DNA from: Pyrenochaeta sp. MPI-SDFR-AT-0127
Taxonomy: Eukaryota; Ascomycota; Dothideomycetes; Pleosporales; Cucurbitariaceae
Length of the DNA: 64,000 bases
Assembly (NCBI GenBank): GCA_020747015.1
Contig: JAGTJM010000038.1
Span: 1 to 64,000, forward strand
Direction of reading: 5' to 3'
The notes under the pieces were generated by a model that was not told the DNA's origin, searched no databases, and was given only the letters and a program-made list of their open reading frames with translations. Shown here in pieces: positions 55,161-64,000 of this stretch. The position numbers and the translations under genes were made by a program. Every line of letters starts with the position of its first letter. Position 1 is the stretch's first letter.

Positions 55161-58100
55161 TGTGGGAGGACGCGATCGTCCTGCAAGAGACGAGATGGAA
55201 AAAGCGGCCAGGACCTGCACTCTACAGCGCTTGATTCAGCCTCTGCTGCAGCGCTCGACAACTGCAGAGTCGGTGAATAGGTGGGCCGTCTGTTGTTACG
55301 ACGCGATCGACTCTTTGAGGTTCAGAAGGCCCGCGTATTATGGCCAGGGTGGAAGGTGGGGATGCAATGGGGCTAGAGGCGGCACCAGCATGCGAATTGG
55401 AGCCCTCACATTCGCGCCTAGCAGGGCGGCGCAGCGAATAAGATCTCGCAGCGGGCACTCTGGTGAAGCTGTGGTTAAGAAAAGCTTGAGATGTTGAGCG
55501 AAAGAGAATGCAACACCAGGGCGGGTCGCTGGCAGGCGTTGTGAGCAGTGGACGCCCTAACGGTGGGGACGACGCTGCTGTGCACGTGATAGCCTGGGTG
55601 CGGATAAAAGCAGCTAAATGTGTGTCAGAACCCAGGGCTATCCTTCATAAATTGCTCCAGCATTGATGCAGCCCGTCTGCCTTGCCTACTGCTCGTAATG
55701 TCATGCACGTCTATATACAAGGCTCTGTCTGCAGCCGATGATGTGCATCGGTAACCGAACGACGCTGGGCCATCTTCACGGCCTGTCGTGCAACTTTGAA
55801 CGATCTTTGGGAGCCCCAGGCGCCGATTCATACCGCCTGCTTCACGTCGACGCCGTCGGCGCCATGTAGACAGCTGCTATGGCGACTTGGCTGCGGTGTG
55901 CGCCCCGTGTGACCCCCCTGCGGTTAGAGGGTTTACCATCAGCTCTTCATAATGCCGAGTGCCATCTGGTTAGAGCGCGGGGATGCTGGGCAATCAGGTA
56001 TCAGTTCATCTAGAACACTGCTTGACTCGTTCCATATTCGTGGATTATTGCGCTATGAAACGTGGACTTCAAGGATAACAAGGGAGACCCTCCCGTAGCG
56101 AGCGGAAGCCGGAGCATCGAGGATTGTGCGATCATGCATCTTGTGCGACCATGCCGTTCCTCGACCACCAACGTTCCGTGTGCCCACCTTCTCTGTTCCG
56201 CGGGACTTGGCTGACTGCCCCGCGGAAACGTTGGTGAATTCTTTCCGGTCGTTTTGCAGCTGCTATTCAAGAGGTGCAGGCATTTTCTAAAGGCAGCCCA
56301 CTCCTGCTTGCGCTAGGTCGTGAACGACTCTTAGAAGGCATAATATACATAGTTGCGCATATGGCTATCACAAGAGCGGCGCTGAGCTCCGTACTATTGA
56401 ATCCACGATAAGATGACGCGGTGACTGACACGCGCATTCCATTGCCAAAGGCCCGATGGAAGCTCGGAAAGAAACTCGCAGGCCTTAGTGACCAATGTCT
56501 TTCTTAAATTTCCTTGGTCGTGTCGCGTGGAAGCGGAAGGGGGTTGTCTTGGATTCTGTGACACTGGTTTGTGGGTCGGACTCATGTGTGGGTGGGCCGA
56601 TCATCCAATCTATCATCAGCGTCCTCATTCTCATCAATCGTGGCGAGATTCGTCGAGGCCGGATGGGCAGGTTGGCCGGTGTGTTGATGTTCAAGAAAGT
56701 TCGACAAGGAGAATGCAAAACGCGCTGCATGTGTCACGTGGAGGTGCATCAATACCCATTCAACTACCATCGCGACCTCGACGAGCGTGATTGATGTCGG
56801 CGTCCCCAACCCACGCCGTGATCTCTCAAAGGTGTTGGATAGGACTCGCAGATAGTATCGCACACACTGATTTGCACACCTCAGACAGCCTCAGCTCTTC
56901 CTGCATCCGAATTAATTGCCGCATTCGCCTCGACCAAGCCAAAAAAAACAATGGTACCTACGCGGATGCGGACGCGCCCCGAGCCTTTTGCATCCGTGCA
57001 TGCGAACAGACCATCCAATGCCACTTGAAACTACGAGCACGACCCGAACACTCACTTCTAAAGCATTACGAGAAACGTGCTAGCGCGGGGGTTCCAAGTG
57101 AAGAGCAATGCCCCTCATGATGTCTGACACGGTGACCGAGGGGCACTGAAGGGTAGAGAGAGAGTGTGTGTGTGTGAGACCTGTGTAGTGGTCGCTCAGG
57201 CGCAAAACTGGACGGTGAAGCACGACCAGCTAGTTTGTCCGCACACCGTTTGTTATTAGACAGCGGGCCTATGCGCAAGGATCATGGGCCATGGCCAAAT
57301 CAACGGAGGCAAGCGGGGCGTAGTACTTAGCGGGCGGCTCTTTCACTCTGCTGCTGACCGGGAAATCAGGTCGAGGCATGTCATTCTCCCGAGGCGAAAC
57401 GACGTCGGCTTGGCGACTCGGTTGGCTGCGAGGGAGGAGATTCAAGAAGCACACAAAGACAGGATGATGGAGTTGTGTGATGTTGAATCCTCGTTGAGCT
57501 TTCTGGTAGTCTGCTGCATGCGTGGACCGGTACTAAGTCACCAAGTGGGTCCGGGGAGCGGGAATCATGGCCCGAAGGTATGGATAGGTTTCCAGGAACG
57601 AGTGAGGACAAGCGGCGATCGCCCTGGCCGTCTCAAATTACTCGTAGCCGCAACATTTGTTGGTGAGTTTGAGATGGGCTGTCCTGGCGTCATATTGTCA
57701 GAGTGCGAGGGCTGCCCCTTTTCTAGTGCCCCTCGTCATCGAATGACACAGGCCAGGGGAGGGGTGGCGGTGGTTGTCTTGTTTGTAATATTTTTTTGGA
57801 GGGTGCTATGTAAGTCTTCTATGGCGCGGAAGTGGATAGTGAGGCGGTGAGCCTCTGTATGCACTGGATGCATCTTAAAACTGGCGCCCCTGTGGACTAC
57901 ATCTTCAACAGGCAAAAGCAGTCTGGACAATCTTACCGCTCTTTCTTGATGCCGTACGACAACTGGCCGTTGAGACGGTCCACTCTGCTGATGGCGGGTG
58001 GTACGGCGAAACCTTTCTCAAAGAGGCGGCCGTCAAAGCAATGGTTGGACAGGCGGGTGCCATGTCGCCGTGCGGTCCAGATGGATAGTGCTTCCGGTGT

Positions 58101-58835
58101 AGTGTAGAAGGAGAAATTCGGAGCGTCAAAGACAGACACAGAGAGAGAGACAGAGAGACAGAGAGAGAGGGGCAGAGAGTAGGGTTTGCAGCCTTGATGA
58201 AGAGGTGCCAGTCAATAGAGTCCAACATGCAGGCGAGCAAGGCACTGCACGGCACCCTCAATAAAGTTCTCGTCAACCAAAGCAGGGCGAGGGCTACGTA
58301 AGATTGGCAATTGGTGACAGGTCGTTTTCCATCCAACTAGTGCTGTCATCCGGAGCGTATTATTTCCCAGTTGAAAGCCCAAAGAAAAATCACAGGGGTG
58401 GCTGGTGAGGCTGCTTGGGGGGGGGACGATCCGTGCCCTTGATTTTGGGAAAGCTGCCCTCCTGCCCTCTCCTGCCCCTCCCCTCCAAGTGCCCTCCCCT
58501 TATTCCGCAATCGCGCGCAGCCCTGCGACCGCATCCATCCATCCATCCATCTCAACCACGCCCGCCCATTAATTCTCCCCCCCATCCTCGTTGCGCACGC
58601 AGCCCCAGCGGCCCCGTCGTCCTCGCCGTCTCCCCCTCAGCCCCCCATCCACCGGCGCTTTACCGGTGCTGTATCGCTACTCGTATGCACATTTCGCGGA
58701 ATGAAAGAAGGGCACAGCTATTCCACCGCACCCATCAACACGCTTTAACGCCCACGCGCGCCGGCCGTCAGAGAACCCCCTCGTCCATCGGCCTGACCCC
58801 CCTCTCGTCGCACACTGCCCGTTCCGCCCGCTGAA
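55161..58835. promoter_or_regulatory. 3.7-kb divergent intergenic region upstream of CDC25 and the zinc-finger gene
   Basis: The largest gene-free interval in the ordinary part of the window lies between two genes transcribed away from each other. It holds a GA-rich microsatellite (58131-58179), five tandem CATC units (58532-58551) and C/T-rich sequence from about 58440 to 58830, typical of a long fungal 5' leader. Open frames (188 codons at 57284-57850, 126 at 55123-55497) have no domain or splice support. A long regulatory region or an unannotated non-coding transcript is possible. Confidence 0.5.
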
Positions 58836-61498
58836 ATGGCGTCCAACTCGTCGCCCGCGGCCACACGCAAGACGGGTGCGCCAGAGAAGAAGTACAAGTG
58901 CCAGTTCTGCAACCGCGCCTTCAGCAGGAGCGAGCACCGCAGCCGCCACGAGCGCTCTCGTAAGTTGAATTCCCCTTGTCGCGATGGAGCTCGGGTTGTT
59001 TTGCGCGGGGTAGCTGTTTACTGATGCGGGACCTCGCGCGGTGGTCGCGCTGCGGGGAAGACAGACACGGTGTTGCTAACTGCCCCTCATCCAACAGACA
59101 CCAAAGAGCGCCCCTTCAAGTGCCTCAAGTGCCGCAGCACCTTTGTGCGCCGCGACCTCCTGCTGCGACACGACCGCACCGTCCACGCCAAAGACGGCGG
59201 CGTGCCCCTGCCCAGCGAGCAGAAGCGCCGCACCGCCAACAAGGCCGCCGACGCTGGGCCCTCGAAGCCCCCCGCCGCCCTCAACCCGGCCACGACCCTC
59301 GAGCAGATTGAGGACAACGATGTCATGGACGAGGAGATGGAGGCGGCCGCCATGCTGATGACCGACTTCCACCACAAGGCCATGGCCAGCCAGGAGCCCG
59401 AGATGATGCCAGAGCACCACGACCCCGTCATCTCCCCCACCGGCCCCTCGCTCATGGAGCCCGTCATCCCCTACACGGCCCCAGGCCAGAACATGCTGCC
59501 GCAGATGCCCTGGCGCGACTCAATGGTGCCCCAGCCCGAGCCCAAGACGCTGCCAGACGCCCACTCGGCCTTCAACAGTGCCAGCGTCTTGAGCTCCCAC
59601 CCACACCAGCTGCCCCCGCTCATGGAGCGAACCATGTCTGGAAGCGACACGCTTGCGCCCACCTTTCAGTCCATCAATGTCGGCAACGGCCTCGGCACGC
59701 CTGGTGCTCTGTCGCCGTACCCGTCCATGATGGGTCCAGTGTCGCCCGTCGACTACCGCAAGTCCCCCGGTCCCAATCAAGCGCTGATGATGACGAGGGC
59801 GCCCCAGCTTGACTCGGAAGAGCAGTGTGCAAGGATCTATGAGAATATCAAGCAATACGACAGCGAGAACGCGTTGCTCGAGACATTCCACCTACCCAGT
59901 CTGAATACCCTCAACCGCCTGCTCAAGACGTATTTTGACCTGTTCCACCACCACTTGCCCTTCCTGCACCCCGCCACATTCAACCCCACAGAGGTGTCTG
60001 CGCCCCTCCTCCTAGCCGTGCTATCGATCGGAGCATTGTACATCTTTGACCAGGATCAGGCCTACATGCTCCATATCGGCTCAAAGGTCCTGGTCAATCA
60101 GTTCCTACAGAATAAGGAAAACTTTAGCTCGCGCAAATGCCCATTATGGACTATGCAGAGCACGTTGCTAAACATGATCTTCTCCAGCTGGAGCGGTGAT
60201 CCGAAGGGCCTGGAATGGGCATGCTCCATCAAGAGTCTTCTAGCTAATGTATGTCCCCCTGGCTCACACTCTTTTTTTTTTCACGAACTGACATGTATCA
60301 GATGGTTGCTGGAAATCGCTACGAGCTCAAGCTTCGCGCAGACGCCCGCGAGGGAGCACAGCCAAACCACGAAGAGTGGGTGGTTGATGAGCAATGTCGC
60401 CGAACTTACTATGCAGTATACATCTTTTTCGGACTTCTGACCCTGACTTATAACCACACCCCAGCTATGGGCTTCAATGAATTCGACACTTTGGAGCTCC
60501 CCTCGTCAGAGTCACTTTGGACTATGGAGGTCTCTGATGATGAAGCATGGCGTGAGAGTCTGGCGGCATCGAAGATCATCACCTTCCGCCAAGCACACGA
60601 CAACCTCTTCCAGGGAGAGACTGCGCGCTACAGCGCCTTCGCAACACGCGTGATGATCAACGCCCTCTTCCTCGAGGTCTGGTATCACAAGCGAAGCCCT
60701 GAGGCCCTTCAGGATGTGGTCACTGAGTACAAGCTCAGACTGGCTCTGGAGACCTGGGAGAAGTCGCTCGAGCTGTGCGAGCCAGAGACGGTTGTCGTTC
60801 AGCTGAGCGCCCCACACAAGGGCCATCCTTTGATCTTCAATGCCATGGCACTCTATAGAAACACTCGAGCGCGTCTTGTTGTCGATCTCAAGTCAATCCA
60901 GGAAGCTCTTCGCTACCACGACTCATACGAAGTTGCTGCTGCCATGACCAACGCCCGCGATAAGGTCCAGCGCTCGCCAGAGATGATCAAGGTCATCCAG
61001 GAGTGCTTTGACTGCATTGAAGTGGCTGCCGTTCAAGGCATTCGGTGGGTTGCGCGCACATCGGCCACGAACTGGAGCATCGAGCACCCTCTGACTGGAA
61101 TGGACCTCATGGTCATTCTCACACTGTGGCTCTACCGTCTGGAACATGACGAAGAGCCGGCTACCGAGGAAGAGCTGGCCATGTACAACAAGTTGCGGAA
61201 CCTCTTCGACGATGATTCGGTAGACGTCTATGGTGCAAAATTGAGCTCCACAGTTGCACGACTCTGGGGTAGCATGATTGATGAGGTTGTTGTTTGGGGG
61301 TATGTCTATTCTGATTCACTTATACCATGCATCACACTAACGCTATACAGAATCACCAAGCTCATGGGTGAGGCTTTCAAGCTTCATTCGCAAGCCCTCG
61401 TTGGTTACGAGGACGCCATGTCCTCTCGATCCGGATCCGCGACACCTTCCATGGCTGCCGGTGGAGTCCAAGTCCTGGAGATGCAGATGGCTTACTAG
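58836..61498 (+). CDS. C2H2 zinc-finger transcription factor with Fungal_trans domain
   Basis: Four exons, 58836-58959, 59098-60248, 60302-61299 and 61351-61498, give 806 residues. Introns start GTAAGT, GTATGT and GTATGT and end AACAG, ATCAG and TACAG. The first intron splits the first zinc finger just before its last histidine (HERS|H). Two C2H2 fingers occupy about 20-75 (YKCQFCNRAFSRSEHRSRHERS and FKCLKCRSTFVRRDLLLRHD, cited in part). A Pro/Met-rich middle follows, then a fungal-specific transcription factor domain (about 330-700: LLKTYFDLFHHHLPFLHPATF, ALYIFDQDQAYML). This architecture belongs to the AmdX/AdrA-like group of nuclear regulators of carbon or nitrogen metabolism. The target genes cannot be told from sequence. 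The long upstream region suggests complex regulation. Confidence 0.9.
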
Positions 61499-62364
61499 GC
61501 CATAGCATTTCCAGCGCCGTGCTACCAATATTCCGCCATCTTCTCTCCATTCTCTTTGTGTTTCTTTACTAGACTGTGGGATTCTCTGCCTGTGCTTTTG
61601 CCGTCACCTCCTTGCATTTTGGAGCATGGCTTGGAGTTTGGCGTATCCAGCATTAGTCATCTCTTATTTCGTTTGCTCTCCCTAGATCAGGGACATATGG
61701 CGCAATGGGGCGGTCGGTCCAGTTTCATTACACATCTGAGCTCAGGCTCTCCTCTCCGGCATCCTTCTAATAACCTTACCTCGTTCATACCCAATGTTCT
61801 GGACTACTTTGGAGGCTGGCCCCAAGCGCGTTTCCTCTCGATCTAGCTGCAAGCGTTGTCTTTGCCGCATTCGACTAATACCTCGTCTCCTTCCTGTTTA
61901 CGGTTTTCATGGGTCTCGGTTCGCATGGGTTTCCTTCTGCATATACCACAGTATTTGTTCATTTGCCCTCACGGCGAAGGACGCGTGGAAGGTATTGAAG
62001 TAGTAGATTGATGACGCCGGAGTGAAGGTGTGCCTTTAGTCTCAAAATAGTCCTGTACAAATACATTTCTTTGCAATTTGATACTCTTCTATGGACTTGA
62101 CTTGTTGTAATAATGTGCATTAGTCTGCGCCGGTGATCCTGTCTGATATCGAAGGCGGTGATGGATGATATCGCGCTAATCGATAACTGTTGCTAGTGAC
62201 TTTGCGCACAGACTCTAAAAATTTCGAGGCACATTGCTGAAGCTCCGCAGAGAGCAAGACAGCTTCGCCCAGCTCACAACAACACAGCTCAACGCCGTAC
62301 TACTGCCCTCTTTCGTGATTTTGCGCAATTGCTACCGAGCAATACTTAAACGCAGCTATACACA
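61499..62364. other. Intergenic, 3' region and NHP2 promoter
   Basis: Head-to-tail spacing between the zinc-finger gene and NHP2. 61500-62000 is T/C-rich and likely 3' untranslated sequence. Small frames (96 and 69 codons) are unsupported. Confidence 0.45.
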
Positions 62365-63129
62365 ATGGCCAAAGATATTGCGGAGAAGAAGTTGAAGAAG
62401 GAGAAGAAAGAGAAGAAGGAAAAGCGTGCAGAAAGCGATGGCGTATCCAAGAGCAAGAAGGACAAGAAGGAGAAGAAGTCCAAGGGCGACGTAGAAATGG
62501 TAGACGCACTCGAAGCCGAACTTGAGAAAGCACCAGAAGATTCCCTGGTCAGGGTGGTGGATGGTGAGGAGGGCGACGAGCCTCGCGGCGCTCTCGTGCC
62601 CTTCGCATTCCCGCTGGCAGACAATGATAAGGAGGTCAAAAAGATCTTGAAGACTGTCAAGAAATGTAAGTTGTGTAGCGCTTTGCCGCGCTCCCTGCAT
62701 TCTCTACCTACGTTCAAAGACTAACTCACTAACACCCACCCTGCAGCTGCGAAAACCAAAACCCTTCGCCGTGGTGTAAAAGAAGTCGTCAAGGCGCTCC
62801 GTAAATCCACTACCACGGCCGCCTCTTCCTCAGATATCTCCAATCCGGCTGCTATCGTCGTCATTGCCGCCGACATCTCACCAATGGACGTCATCTCGCA
62901 CATTCCCGTTCTCTGTGAAGACCACAACGTTCCTTATATCTACATCAAGTCGCGCGCGCAGCTAGGCGAGGCAAGCGCAACGAAGAGGCCAACTAGCGTA
63001 GTCATGATTGCCAAGGAGAGGCAGGGCAAGAAGAAGGAGGGCAAGGATGAAGACGTCAAGGAGTTCGAAGAGGTGTATGCAGACTTGACCAAGCTGGTTT
63101 CCAAGGCGAGCAAGGCTGTAAGGAAGTAG
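62365..63129 (+). CDS. NHP2: H/ACA ribonucleoprotein subunit Nhp2
   Basis: Two exons, 62365-62665 and 62747-63129, with an 81-base intron (GTAAGT...CTGCAG), give 227 residues. The N terminus is a Lys/Glu-rich extension (KKLKKEKKEKKEKRAE). An acidic linker (GEEGDEP) follows. The L7Ae/L30e-type RNA-binding domain starts at about 85: LRRGVKEVVKALRK, AAIVVIAADISPMDVISHIPVLCED and NVPYIYIKSRAQLGEA are the hallmark segments that bind the kink-turn. Nhp2 is part of H/ACA snoRNPs, which guide pseudouridylation of rRNA in the nucleolus, with Cbf5, Nop10 and Gar1. The long basic N-terminal extension is typical of filamentous fungi. The protein is complete. Confidence 0.93.
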
Positions 63130-63601
63130 AAGTCTATGCAAAAAGCTGGATGCGATGACGTTTTGGAGCTCGCGCACCTGTGAGGCATTGTCTGCATGTT
63201 GAGCCCATACTGTTCAAAATAGGATGTGGAGTCTGGCGTTCGCAACAGGGGACTGATTCTGTTGCATCGGGTATCCATGTTTTCATCTGATTGAGGATGG
63301 GACTGCGCTTATCGCTTGTCCCGGATATCTGTCGAATATACCTTTCTAAAAAGTTCAAACAGGCGCGATCTGCCCATTTCTCCTTAACCTTCGTGCTGAT
63401 TCTCAAACATACATCAATACAAATCTCGATACTTTGCAGCTTGAAACGAAAAATGCATCTAGCTGTTTGGGACCTTGTGGGCATCTACTAGTAGTTTGGG
63501 GGCCGCAACCCCTCGTTGCTATCTCATAGCCACAACCTTGATTGACGCTGCTACACAAGGCGCCGTTTATATGTTTTCTTGAGCCCACATTCCTCATCAA
63601 C
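63130..63601. other. Intergenic between NHP2 and the partial gene
   Basis: About 470 bases containing the 3' part of the NHP2 transcript and the promoter of the gene starting at 63602. The frames here overlap on both strands and are not called. Confidence 0.45.
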
Positions 63602-64000
63602 ATGACGACACGACTCGATAAAGTTAATACCATTATTGGCACTACTGAGCTTACAATACAGGTCCGGAATCAGGAAACAGTGAACACGATTGCCAAAGAG
63701 ATACACGAGTCTCCAGAATTGGCAAATAGGATAACTACAATTGATATCCTGACCGATGAAGGCGATGATAAGGGTGAAGAGGAGCAAGAAAAGAAGATTT
63801 TAGGCACTTCTGCTGTAGAAAAACAGAAAGACGAATTGGTTTCAAGTCAGACAAACGAACACACTGAGGCAGAGAAGAAAGACACCAAGCACCTTCCCTC
63901 CGCAGAAGAGCGCCTCATAGCCAGGAAAGCAGCCCAGGAAGAAGGCGCACGCCTTGCAACCCGTCTTTGCGAACCTCTTATCCAAATCTTGCACAGCACC
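63602..64000 (+). CDS. Start of an unidentified gene, cut by the window end
   Basis: An ATG at 63602 opens a frame of 133 codons that is still open at base 64000, so the gene continues beyond the window. The protein begins MTTRLDKVNTIIGTTELTIQ and is then strongly charged (DDKGEEEQEKK, EAEKKDTKH). A helical stretch follows (RLIARKAAQEEGARLATRL). No domain is recognised in this part. Frame length, the ATG shortly after a gap, and codon use similar to its neighbours favour a real gene. Introns within the shown part are not needed. Confidence 0.6.
   Translation, partial: MTTRLDKVNTIIGTTELTIQVRNQETVNTIAKEIHESPELANRITTIDILTDEGDDKGEEEQEKKILGTSAVEKQKDELVSSQTNEHTEAEKKDTKHLPSAEERLIARKAAQEEGARLATRLCEPLIQILHST

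Noticed and set aside
57284..57850. 188-codon + frame
   Set aside because: No motif except a hydrophobic stretch near the end; competing frames on the other strand. Kept only as a possible transcript region.
1..64000. tRNA, rRNA, CRISPR arrays, bacterial-type operons or riboswitches
   Set aside because: None recognised by eye; CRISPR and operon features are not expected in a fungal nuclear genome. tRNAscan-SE would be decisive for tRNAs.

Overview
The window is nuclear DNA of a filamentous ascomycete, most likely a Dothideomycete of the order Pleosporales. The genes carry short introns of 43 to about 100 bases with GTRNGY donors and CTRAY-type branch sites. The gene set is typically fungal (DCP2, NHP2, a Cdc25-type RasGEF, the septation protein Cdc14, a HET-domain protein, a GH16 enzyme, a C2H2/Fungal_trans regulator). 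Two AT-rich blocks show the TpA-rich, CpA/TpG-poor signature of repeat-induced point mutation (RIP). The genus is not decided.

Bases 1-8000 are a compartment rich in transposon relics. Two RIP-degraded blocks (about 1-3060 and 5520-7975) hold three copies of one LTR-like repeat and two GC-normal insertions flanked by short direct repeats. One of these is a clean 297-bp solo LTR with a 5-bp target duplication. Between the blocks lies an unmutated island of about 2.3 kb with two divergent genes for secreted proteins. One resembles the fungal 'celp0028 effector-like' family. The other is a four-exon, cysteine-rich small secreted protein that no single open frame reveals; it was found by reading splice sites.

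Bases 8484-11350 hold a broken gene related to the A subunit of bacterial insecticidal Tc toxin complexes. It has recognisable N- and C-terminal regions, two in-frame TAG codons, two frameshifts and a large internal loss. From 12373 to 20390 come a membrane-anchored fungal protein with a frame break, a large fusion of a trypsin-like domain to a peptide:N-glycanase domain whose catalytic cysteine is replaced by serine, a GPI-anchored Cu-SOD-like protein and a PAP2-family membrane protein.

Bases 22321-45567 are ordinary gene space: Cdc14 (septation network), a HET protein, an uncharacterised membrane/F-box-like protein, a secreted protein with a duplicated cysteine-rich domain, a DUF4112 protein divergent from DCP2, a single-pass membrane protein, a glycine-zipper Q/Y/G-rich protein, a small secreted cysteine protein, an F-box-like protein and a Pro/Ala-rich GPI-type protein. 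Bases 48497-64000 hold a GH16 enzyme, the SH3-RasGEF Cdc25, a zinc-finger regulator preceded by 3.7 kb without a convincing gene, NHP2 and the start of a gene that runs off the window.

The genes form no operon or recognisable biosynthetic cluster. The parts that stand out are the effector-like pair in the RIP-flanked island, the Tc-toxin-like relic beside it and the protease-PNGase fusion. No tRNA, rRNA or CRISPR array was recognised. All exon boundaries were read by eye and have not been checked against transcripts.
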